64,000 bases of DNA, taken from Anisus vortex (lineage: Eukaryota > Mollusca > Gastropoda > Planorbidae). Under the pieces are notes generated by a model that was not told where the DNA came from, did no database searches, and was given only the letters and a program-made list of their open reading frames with translations. The position numbers were made by a program, and so were the translations under genes. The DNA lies in the NCBI GenBank assembly GCA_949126835.1, contig OX421496.1, positions 24,389,844 to 24,453,843 on the forward strand, given 5' to 3'. This document shows positions 26,701 through 34,600 of the stretch, one piece after another (positions within the stretch are counted from its first letter, which is position 1; every line of letters starts with the position of its first letter).

Positions 26701-29652
26701 CAAACATATGTATCAAGTCGACCACACAGGGTTACAACTATTAAGTTTTTTTAAAAACATTGCTTATACTCGAAGTAGCTCTTTAAGAAGGATATTTGAT
26801 TTCACATGATTTTTCCAAAGCAACTTTTATAAATATATAAGAAAAATTGTTCCTATTTTATCTAAATAAAAAAAATAAAAAATTGCAAAGTATTCAAACC
26901 TTTTGAGATGAAAGATTTAAAATGAGCAGCTCTCAGCTTTTCAAAAAAATTTGTAAGGAAAACAAGTTTTGCCTCTTCAGATAAAGATATTTTTGCAGCT
27001 TGACATGCCTCTATTAATTGAACATAATTTGAGAGACACTTTATCCTAATCTGGAAAAAAATATTGAATAATTAATTTGGAGTGTTTATAAAGTTATATA
27101 GCCTGGACCAAATGTATATATTGACCTTAAAACCCCCTAGTGGGGCAGTGAGGAACTCTTTTGGGGAGGGCACCATGCCACCATGTCACAGTGGCCTCAA
27201 GCAAATGATTTGCCATTATCTCCAATGCCTCTCCCTTCCACGGTTCAATGTGGCCATACTTGTCTGTGGTCTGCTACTGCAGCAAACTACCCACCTAGTA
27301 AAACAAAACAAAGAGCTGTGCTCTCTAACAGCAGAAGATGTAAACTGCTTAGCAGGTGAGACACAAAAATCTGGCATATAAATAAGTGGGGCACTGTGGC
27401 CGCAGCGCGTTCGGATGGCATACAGAAGGTCCTGTGTTTGAATCCTGGTGAAGGCTAGGATTTGTTTTTGTGAACTTCACTGTTGGAGATGTGGTCTTCC
27501 CATTTAATCTTTAGTATGCGTCTGAGACATCTTCCTTCAAACCCTCTAAGGCGGCTTTCGATTTTGGTATTGGTCTTCCAGGTCTCTGTAGCATAGAGAA
27601 GGACTGAGCGTACATTTGACTTGTATAGTTTCAGTTCTGTCTTAGTTGCAGAGAGGATGACTTCCATATTTTTCCCAGTTTGTTGAAGGCCTGAGCTGCC
27701 ATAGCCTGTCTGGTGGAGATTTCATTAGCAGAGATGTAGCTGCCAAGGTATTTGAAGTTTTCAATCTCTTCTATTTCTACACCATTGGTATTTGTCTTCT
27801 TAGAGCTCTTTGTCTTCACTTTCATGATTTTTGTTTTTCCTGAGTTGACCTTTAAGCCAACACTTTTGGCTATTTGTTCTACTCTTGTTGTCTTCTCCTG
27901 GATATCTGGTTGAGAATGAGAGAGCAGAGCTATGTCATCTGCAAAATCGCAGTCTTCTAGATAGGAAGTTAGTCCCCATACTAGGCCTCGAGGTTTGGCT
28001 GTAATAGCTCTCCTCATGACCCAGTCCATTACTATTAAGAAGATATAACACTAACAGGTGAGATCACACATCGGGACACATCCTTGTCGGACACCTGTTT
28101 TCACTTAAAACCATTCACTCTGCTGGTTTTCATGGCGTAGGCCTACACATATTATTGTCTTGTTATTTATATATTATATACTGTATATATATAGGCCTAC
28201 TATGACTATAGTATAGGCCTACATAGGTAACATAGGCCTATATTTATATTATACTATATATTTATAAACAAACTCACAGTAATAAATTAATAAATAATGC
28301 TTATAAATAGTATTACATGTATATAATTACTAATATTATATACGACTAATGATAATAAATTATAAAATATGTGTATACTATAGGTCATAGGTATAGACTC
28401 AAGTATAGAGTAGGCTATAGTGCATAGTATAGTCGGATAGGATAGGCTACTATAGTTTTATAGGTATAGGCCTATGCCCTATAGACTATAGTAATAGTAT
28501 AGCCATAGCCTATATTCCTATATTATTAATATTATATATATAATATAGATTATAATTAGGCCTATAGTATTAGTAGGCTATATAATATAATATAGGATAT
28601 AGTGATATAGGCCTAGCCTAGCCTCCTACTTCTAGGCTACAAGTAAGCTACAATTGACTATCTATTTCAACTAGCCTTTTTTAAAATTTGTTACTGTTGC
28701 ACTATTACTTGTGTTACTGAGTGTAGGCGTAGGCCTGGTTTCTATAGGTATAGCCTTAGCTTAGCCTGGCCTATGCCGAGTATGCTGTACTATACGATAT
28801 TATCGGATATCTTCTTCTTCTTTATGTGCCAGGTCTGGAACAGACATCGGCGATCATGACTCTCCATTCTTTCCTGTTGTTAGCTTTTTGCAGAAAGTTA
28901 TTACTTATGTTGTTGTTCGTGGCCCATTCGTTCAGGCTTTCTACATTTCTACATATTATGTTAGCCTTTGTCTTCCTCTGTCTCTCTTACCAGATATTTT
29001 CCCACACAAAGCCAGTCTTTCTATACCATTTTTCCTATAGATGTGTCCTAGAAATTTCATCTGTCTATTCCTAATGGTGTTAATGAGTTCTCTTGAGTCT
29101 TGAGGTACATAGTACATGCTGTTTTCAACACCTCTGCATTAGATTTCTTTTCAGTCCATGATATTCTCATCATCCTTCTTAGAAACCACATTTCTACTGC
29201 CTCCAATCTTTTCCTTGTTTCATTATCAATAGTCCAACATTCACATCCATATAGATCATATAGAAGAACAGACCAAACATACCCCTTCAGTCTTCAGTAT
29301 GCGCATTTTTGTACATATTCTGATATTCCTGTTTTTCATGATACTGCTTTAGCTTAGGCCTTAGGCCTTAGGCTCATGACTCATGAAGCTGTTTTTAGCT
29401 ATTGCGATTCTTCTCATTATCGGATATATATTCTATATAATATGTGCTATTGCTTATTAAACATTTCTTATAAATAAAAATTCATTGATAAAAATCATTA
29501 CTTTTTTTACATTACATAATTGTGAATAATTGTGCATAGATATAAAATAATAATTTAATATTTGAGTTTGTAATTACCTCTCTGGTAGGCATTTTTAGCC
29601 GTATTTGGCGCCAAATGATGTTCAGGGTTGCCAACTCATAGTCCGTTGCCAT
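14400..29652 (-). CDS. SUV39H1: SUV39H-type histone H3 lysine-9 methyltransferase, 7 coding exons, 561 aa
   Basis: Coding exons on the minus strand are 29652-29578, 27050-26900, 25867-25791, 21351-20563, 20158-20006, 16462-16336 and 14713-14400. All joins keep phase and use GT-AG sites. The chromodomain (residues about 87-140, YEVEEIVDD then FFLIKWKDW and NTWEPVENL) spans the exon 3/4 join. Pre-SET cysteines follow ([15 protein letters not shown] near 267-282; [13 protein letters not shown] near 310-322). SET starts at RGWGVKTL, the catalytic NHSCDPN is formed exactly at the exon 5/6 join (413-419), and ELTFDY lies at 450-455. The post-[13 protein letters not shown] (548-557) is in the last exon. 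The family trimethylates H3K9 and binds it through the chromodomain, driving heterochromatin. Length exceeds the human proteins (about 410 aa) because of N-terminal and linker growth and a repeat insert at 470-532. The start is the first ATG fitting the phase; a short overlapping upstream ATG precedes it. SUV39H1 versus SUV39H2 orthology cannot be settled here; invertebrates usually have one gene. Confidence 0.92.
14720..16330. other. SUV39H intron 6, unclassified repeats
   Basis: No exon was found between the post-SET exon and the SET exon at 16336. A long stretch at 14930-15720 (plus-strand T-rich) looks like old dispersed repeat but has no diagnostic motif. The minus-strand open stretches at 15850-16340 have no recognisable domain. 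Confidence 0.4.
16609..16991. mobile_element. hAT-type MITE, 383 bp
   Basis: The terminal inverted repeats are CAGGGTTCTCACA (left) and TGTGAGAACCCTG (right). The flanks are TA-rich, so an 8-bp target duplication cannot be told from low complexity. The interior repeats words such as TCCAGACT and CAAGGCT. It lies in the SUV39H intron about 150 bp upstream of exon 6 in the direction of transcription. Confidence 0.7.
17041..17246. repeat. about 41-bp tandem repeat, five copies
   Basis: Each unit contains GGTGAGCATTTTAGTCTGAG followed by T(T/C)AATTTAGAAATAAA and an A-tract. It is intronic within SUV39H. The GGTGAGC word looks like a donor site only on the plus strand, opposite to the gene. Confidence 0.9.
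17260..19320. repeat. tRNA-like SINE/Helitron-like fragments in SUV39H intron 5
   Basis: Three tRNA-like stretches lie on the plus strand. At 17590-17610 there is TAGCTGAATGGTTAG. At 18364-18420 there is GCTAGCTCATGGGTTAACG with GGGTTCAATTCTCC. At 19024-19072 there is GATGGTTAGGATA with GGGTTTGATTCCCC. The sequence TCTAACTATATATATAAAAA at 18217 and CACCCGGGCAACGCAGC near 18686 resemble the two ends of non-autonomous Helitrons. A second CACCGGGCAA-like end occurs near 19296. None folds convincingly as a complete tRNA gene. Confidence 0.45.
20563..21351 (-). CDS. SUV39H1: SUV39H exon 4 (chromodomain half, pre-SET, SET start)
   Basis: This is the largest coding exon (263 codons, phase 0 at both ends). 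The acceptor is TTTTTAACAG and the donor GAG/GTAAGC. It holds the second half of the chromodomain, a basic linker of about 100 residues, the nine-cysteine pre-SET region and the first part of SET up to EYVGE. Confidence 0.93.
21838..24508 (-). mobile_element. piggyBac-type DNA transposon, about 2.7 kb, apparently intact
   Basis: The element is flanked by TTAA on both sides (21834-21837 and 24509-24512), the target of this superfamily. The ends are short imperfect inverted repeats: CTCTTTTGCTAC at the left and CTCATTAGCTAC read inward from the right. Close to the right end are two perfect palindromes, CCGATATATCGG with one more matching base on each side (near 24439 and 24479). They are likely protein-binding sites. 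It carries one full-length transposase frame and sits in intron 3 of SUV39H, in the same orientation as the gene. Confidence 0.88.
22363..24255 (-). CDS. piggyBac-type transposase (PGBD4-like), 630 aa
   Basis: A single uninterrupted frame. The N-terminus is low-complexity and acidic with a basic patch ([12 protein letters not shown] near residue 100). The DDE-like core shows the three expected acidic sites: [12 protein letters not shown] (about D295), [12 protein letters not shown] (about D377) and [13 protein letters not shown] (about D483/D486). The C-terminus is a cysteine/histidine-rich domain ([20 protein letters not shown] then [10 protein letters not shown]), which in the family binds the element's ends. 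The enzyme excises and inserts DNA precisely at TTAA. No stop or frameshift is visible and the length is normal, so it may be active. It is probably expressed from its own promoter rather than from SUV39H. Confidence 0.93.
   Translation of the reverse strand: MATPTPKPSCSYARPPQRMSCKQARELIEAVMNSSDSEEDSLRLTDSDADIQNDSNYSESDGSSDSDVDDSSPRPSVTVTSVRSKMKTPQSLGQSQVGKGKAKAKKRRLDLDVGLANDLDSDNNGWREAAEGEQVGDFSLRDRNAGSKLLLDNSHTPMQYLFSLLDSSVIDELITSINDYAAKKLKDKGPISKTSIFHLWEPIGRFELYKFLAVLIAIGSDPRPKIKDYWSTLSHRYTPWFKTMFPRQKFELIYHSMLHVCNADATGKAKIEPFVNSLLAKFQSAFYPFKNIAVDEMVIGWKGRFRYKQFNASKPKKYHIKTFGLCDSVTGYVFNLLIYFGKETAYNPYLDNDSSQAVKVFDKLLEPLTTSHHIFADRYYTSSPLLQYLSDKGFFYTGTLNVNRREFPPQLKTHQLQHMESRWYIHEKRKVLCVAWRDKKAKKPCILVSTNTSVGTIEKTERTRTVEKPYPVHDYNMNMNGCDRVDQMISYYGTQNRVTKKWWKKVFTWIMEVTQVNAHILYTMGHSPDGKKISFLKFKDILIDNLSTLSSQISPSDISNAITSKGRKPKGPVLERIQGAKHLPVFDGADLQCVHCSTSKKRRRSSFFCTGCTSKPHLCVKECFFLYHQK
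24769..25399. mobile_element. hAT-type non-autonomous element, copy 1, 631 bp
   Basis: The ends are CAGGGCTGTATAGTCG and its complement CGACTATACAGCCCTG. The target duplication is a perfect 8 bp, CATTCCAC (24761-24768 and 25400-25407). It lies in SUV39H intron 3. A second copy, inverted relative to this one, is at 37941-39317. The interior has repeated GACTTT/AAAGTC words and no open frame. Confidence 0.9.
26090..26310 (-). pseudogene. LINE ORF2 C-terminal remnant
   Basis: The minus strand encodes [20 protein letters not shown] followed by [10 protein letters not shown], the typical tail of a CR1/jockey-like LINE protein. Nothing of the RT core remains here. Confidence 0.6.
26320..26405. repeat. 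about 21-bp tandem repeat, four to five copies
   Basis: The unit is CTATCTATCTATGGGTGCA plus CC or AC. It lies in SUV39H intron 2. Confidence 0.85.
27385..27470 (+). repeat. tRNA-derived SINE fragment
   Basis: On the plus strand there is GCACTGTGGCCGCAGCGCG (box A-like) and GTGTTTGAATCCTGG (box B-like), spaced as in a tRNA head, followed by GAAGGCTAGGATTTG. The same GGAGGCTAGGATTTT word follows box B in the SINE at 5164-6060. It joins directly to the LINE remnant on its right. Confidence 0.6.
27455..28125 (-). pseudogene. RTE-like endonuclease-reverse transcriptase remnant
   Basis: On the minus strand the frame begins with VKTGVRQGC (near 28110), breaks, and continues from 28029 with [20 protein letters not shown] (the catalytic box, near 27940) and [10 protein letters not shown]. 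In another frame it ends with [16 protein letters not shown] (27667-27455). These are the palm and thumb of an RTE-type non-LTR retrotransposon. Frame shifts make it non-functional. Confidence 0.82.
28130..28800. repeat. TAGGCCTA-rich low-complexity DNA
   Basis: This is dense in TATA, ATAG and AGGCCTA words, with TAGGCCTA palindromes. No gene, inverted-repeat element or clear unit length was found. Confidence 0.6.
28826..29310 (-). pseudogene. LINE endonuclease-reverse transcriptase C-terminal remnant
   Basis: Read on the minus strand across several frames it gives [52 protein letters not shown] and [11 protein letters not shown], and ends near [17 protein letters not shown]. This is the standard C-terminal region of RTE-like LINE proteins. 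It lies between the first two SUV39H coding exons. Confidence 0.8.
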
Positions 29653-31643
29653 CGTATAGCATCGTATAAAAAAAAACCACAGAGCTAGATTTATTAATAC
29701 TTAATGATATATAGCTCAGTGCCACGAAGCCCCCTTTTTTAACTTTTATTACTTATTTTGTTGAAGCCAAACAATGTAAAACTGAGCATGCTAAAACCTT
29801 TCTCCCTCGTCTCTCTCATGTTTTCTCTGTTATTTAGATGGGTAGGTTTAACTGTCTCTAACAATTTTTTATTGAGTTTGCTGCATCATGCTTAAGAATT
29901 TTTTCTTTAGGTTTTTATTTAACCCGCGTTATAAGTTTTCCTGGAAATGGTGTTGTCAAGTTATTGTCAACTTAGTAATTGCTTCTATTTAAATTAAAAA
30001 AACACGTTAAAAATCGTAAAAGATTTATTCGAAAAAATATTAGTTATAGTATAGTAATAGTATTTTGTCATTATCATAATGGTAAGTAGGTCTATAGTCT
30101 AAAGTCTAAAGTAATAGTAACCAGTCTTATTATCATTTAAAACATTAAAATAAAAATGCAAGACAGACTCGTGTCAGAGAGGATGACCGTAGGCCGTAGG
30201 CCACGGTAGGCGTAGGGCGTAGGGTATTAGCCTACGCCCCTACGGCGTAGCGGCCGTAGGAGGTAATTATTATCTTCTTCTTTATGTATAACTGTATAAG
30301 TACAGTATATGAAATATGAGTATAAGATAAGAATAGCCTAATGAATAAGGCATACGGCATAATAATGAAGATCTGCCGTATAACGCCCAGCGTTATGCGG
30401 CGGATCCGGTGTATAACGTTCAGCGTTAAATGCGGCAAATCCTGTGTATAACGATAACGTTCACATCTGCCTTCTTGTAAGTTTATGACTTAACCATTTA
30501 ACTATATTACTAAATTATTAATTGTGTTTGTTGTGCCATGTATGCATCTAGTCATCTAGTTAGTAGTATGAATGTAGGCCTATCCTATGTTACCCATTGA
30601 CCCATTGTATTTAAAAAATGTAATGCCCGGTAATAATAATAATAAATAATAATGATGACATTTGTATAGCGCTGCCAACAAACATACTGTAACTTGTAAG
30701 CTCAGAGCGCATTTAATGTAACAATTAAAAAACACATATAGGGCCTACATATACAATCTATAGTCCAAGAGATAAGAAAAACAACTAAATGATGATTCAA
30801 AACATTACAAACATAGAACAAATCAAAAAACTAAAACAAAATAACCGACCTAACATATAAGTAAGACAGTGGGGCTCTAAAGCATGTTAACTGAGATAAA
30901 TATTGAAATAATGAGTTTTTAAGTTCTTCTTGAAGGAATCAATGGAGCTTGTTTGCTTGAGTTTAATGGGAAGAAGATTCCACACCTTCTGAATGATTTA
31001 TGATGAGTCTATGTGAGCATGGGCATGACTATATGAGTCTTTATGACTTTTCTTCTTCTTCATATTATTTTTGAGACCCTGTTAGGACCGAGGAAAAAGT
31101 CCACAATTGAACTACATATAAAATTTGAAAAGATCACATACAAGAATTACAAACAGATGACAGAGTTTCACTTGAGGTATTTAGTCCAGCCCTTCAATGA
31201 AGATTTGAGAGTCGGCACAGAAGGGGCAGTGATGGAGGCCTGGTCTAGTGTGCTCCATAGTCTAATGGCTGACGGAAAAAAAGAATATTTGTAGACGTCT
31301 GTGCGTGCATGTGGGACTTTACTTTACTTTATCATTTGGGCCTACTTATGTCAAGGTCACAGTAGATGTAGGTGTAGGCCTTCTCCTATTACTATTATGC
31401 CTACTTAAGCCTAAGCTATAAACCATTTAATATTGCTACTTTTCTATGTTTATTCACTTGTAATGATCTCAAACCGGATAATAGTTTTTCAGCTATTGAA
31501 TTTTTAACCCCTTTTTTTTGCTAGCAATAGTCAATAGTAGAAGTAGAAGGCGTTCTAAGCTCTGATAACACCAACACCGACTGCAGTCTAGTAAAGAATT
31601 GCAAAGAAACCATCAGATTATACAGAATCCAGATATTATCACC
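29653..31643. promoter_or_regulatory. shared 2-kb intergenic region between divergent SUV39H and NSMCE3
   Basis: Both start codons face outwards from this stretch, so both promoters must lie here unless non-coding first exons exist. It contains a GC-richer patch (30180-30265) with inverted CGTAGG/CCTACG words. It also has three imperfect copies of a GTATAACG(CC/TT)CAGCGTT unit (30374-30460), a simple AATAAT tract and GTATAGCGCT repeat (30640-30720), and two LINE tails. No TATA box can be chosen with confidence. Confidence 0.4.
30880..31290 (-). pseudogene. two LINE ORF2 C-terminal tails
   Basis: The minus strand at about 31280-31150 reads KEYSFFPSAIRLWSTLDQ followed by SVPTLKSSLKGW. At about 30990-30890 it reads VWNLLPIKLKQTSSIDSFKK followed by NLKTHYF. 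Both are tails of CR1/jockey-like LINE proteins. They lie upstream of NSMCE3. Confidence 0.6.
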
Positions 31644-34600
31644 ATGCCTAAGACTCAGTTTGAGCCTCCCAAGGCAAGTAAATACTTTATATAAATTATT
31701 TAATTGTCTTACATAACTTTATCTTATCTTCAATGTTACAGACGCTCCTTGTATAAAGAAGATTATTGCGTACTACGCTTATCTGTAGTTTGAGTCTTGC
31801 ATTTTAATTATTAGTGTTTTAAATGAATGTTAAGTTACTGGTTTTCCTGGTTTATTCAGGCAATCCATTCCATGCCTGGATGCCTCTTGGGAAGCAAGAG
31901 AAGGCTTATTTGTCAGGACATTGGCCAATGATGATTTGTTAATCTTCAAAATTCCAGAAAGCCTTCAACTATTTTTTTAAAACTACAATTACAATCAAAG
32001 ATCTAAATTTAGACCACTGTTTTAGTCCTAGACTAGATAGCATATATGCTTATCCATAATCAGATTATCATTTTTGATGGAAGATCTTTACTCCACACTA
32101 GGATTATATATATATTACTATAAGAATAGGGAAAGTTGTTGTCACCACTGTAAAGAAACCGAGACCTTTGAATTGGCATTATGTATGCCACTGCAGTAAG
32201 TGTAAGGAAACCAAGACCTTTGAATTGGCAATATGTATGCCACTGCAGTAGGTGTAAGGAAACCAAGTCCTTTGAATTGGCAATATGTTTGCCACTGCAG
32301 TAAGTGTAAGGAAACCAAGATCTTTGAATTGGCAATATGTTTGCTACTGCAGTAAGTTTAAGGAAACCAAGATCTTTGAATTGGCAATATGTTTGCTACT
32401 GCAGTAAGTGTAAGGAAACCAAGATCTTTGAATTGGCAATATGTTTGCCACTGCAGTAAGTGTAAGGAAACCAAGACCTTTAATTGGCAATATGTTTGCT
32501 ACTGTAGTAAGTGTAAGGAAACCAAGACCTTTGAATTGGCAATATGTTTGCTACTGCAGTAAGTGTAAGGAAACCAAGACCTTTGAATTGGCAATATGTT
32601 TGCTACTGCAGTATGTGTAAGGAAACCAAGATCTTTGAATTGGCAATATGTTTGCTACTGCAGTAAGTGTAAGGAAACCAAGATCTTTGAATTGGCAATA
32701 TGTTTGCTACTGCAGTAAGTGTAAGGAAACCAAGATCTTTGAATTGGCAATATGTTTGCTACTGCAGTAAGTGTAAGGAAACCAAGACCTTTGAATTGGC
32801 AATATGTTTGCTACTGCAGTAAGTGTAAGGAAACCAAGATCTTTGAATTTGCAATATGTTTGCTACTGCAGTAAGTGTAAGGAAAACAAGATCTTTGAAT
32901 TGGCAATATGTTTGCTACTGCAGTAAGTGTAAGGAAACCAAGACCTTTTAATTGGCAATATGTTTGCTACTGCAGTAAGTGTAAGGAAACCAAGACCTTT
33001 GAATTGGCAATATGTTTGCTACTGCAGAAAGTGTAAGGAAACCAAGACCTTTGAATTGGCAATATGTTTGCCACTGCAGTAAGTGTAAGGAAACCAAGAC
33101 CTTTGAATTGGCAATATGTTTGCTACTGCAGTAAGTGTAAGAAAACCAAGACCTTTGAATTGGCAATATGTTTGCTACTGCAGTAAGTGTAAGGAAACCA
33201 AGACCTTTGAAATTACAATATGTGTGCCACTGCTGTAAGTGTAAGGAAACAGACCTTTGAAATGGCAATAAGCTTGTCACCACTATAAGGTAACCAAGAT
33301 CTTTGAAATGGCAAAATGTGTGCCAAAGCTGTAAGGAAACTGAGATCTTTGAAATGGCAAAATGTGTGCCAATGCTGTAATGTTCATAATTTTTTTTTGT
33401 ATTAAAACATCTAGTACCAATGTAAGTTTAAAGTAACTATAAAGGTTTGAGTTGTATATTACTTACTTAAGGTAATCTTTTGTACTTATTAATGATGACC
33501 TTAGCTAACTTGTAGTTTAATTGTTTATCCTAACGCATCACTAAAAGTTTTGGTAGTTACAATTTAATAACTTATTTAAAGTGTAGTAAAAAAATGTATT
33601 TAAAACATAATTTGCTGAAATCTGTAGGTCCAATCCTAAAGCTTTGAGAATACGCTAAATACACTCTGATGGGTCTCTGGAGATCAAGAAACCAACATAC
33701 TAGACAGAAATGATTGGTGTGCATAGTATGGATACACTGGCTATACAAGTGACCATCATAATCTAGTCTCATCCCTTCTCATCTCCTGCAAAATCTGACA
33801 GTCTCACAATACAAGCTTAACTGTCTCGTATGCTTTATCATGTAGTCTCATCACTACAGGTCATAAAGAGGTCTTTTTAACTTCTGAAAAGCATGTTTCA
33901 CTGTTCCTCTTTTTGAAATTGGTCCATTTTAGTCTGTTCTCATCTGGGAAGCTTTCCACATGCGTCAGCTAGATTTTGTTGTTGACAGTTGCTGCCTCGC
34001 TATTAGTACTATAGGCCTTTTCCAGATAATTGTCCCAGTCTTGAAAGCATCCATTCATCTCCCACTTTTCCAAAACAACTAGGGTTTCTGTTGTTTTTTT
34101 GCTGCTCTGTTCTCATTGAGATGTGCCAGAGCTTTTCTTCTTCAGCATGTCGCTTTGTGTATCCCTAGGGTGCTATTCCAGGTAATTCTGTCCTGAGCCT
34201 TCACAATGCATATGCAGATGTCCTTAAATCTGAGTTTATATACCAAATTGTTCATTCACTTCATCCTGCGCACCTTACTATTACAATTCTTAAAAAAACA
34301 ACAACTAATTTTAGGCTGTAAAAATCTCATTTGTACAACAGACAAATGATATTCTATTTTCTTCTGCCATTCTACTTATAAAAATGTATGAATGTTACTT
34401 CTGCTATAGCAAAGCTTGTTTGAAAAACCTAACTTTAGCATTTTATTTATTTGCTTTCAAAGCAAAGACAGAAACATGGCCATGCCAGTCAAGATACTAC
34501 AGCAAAGTTGTCTCAGAGTCAAAGGGAGTCAAGCGTCTACAATCTTTCTCAGACTCAGAGTCAAGTAAACACAAAACATATTGATCCAGTAGAGCTGGAA

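Noticed and set aside
32060..33283. Minus-strand frames repeating a [15 protein letters not shown] unit
   Set aside because: These are translations of the 52-bp minisatellite with no start context or family.
32140..33375. CRISPR-like array
   Set aside because: The units are directly adjacent with no unique spacers, and this is eukaryotic DNA.
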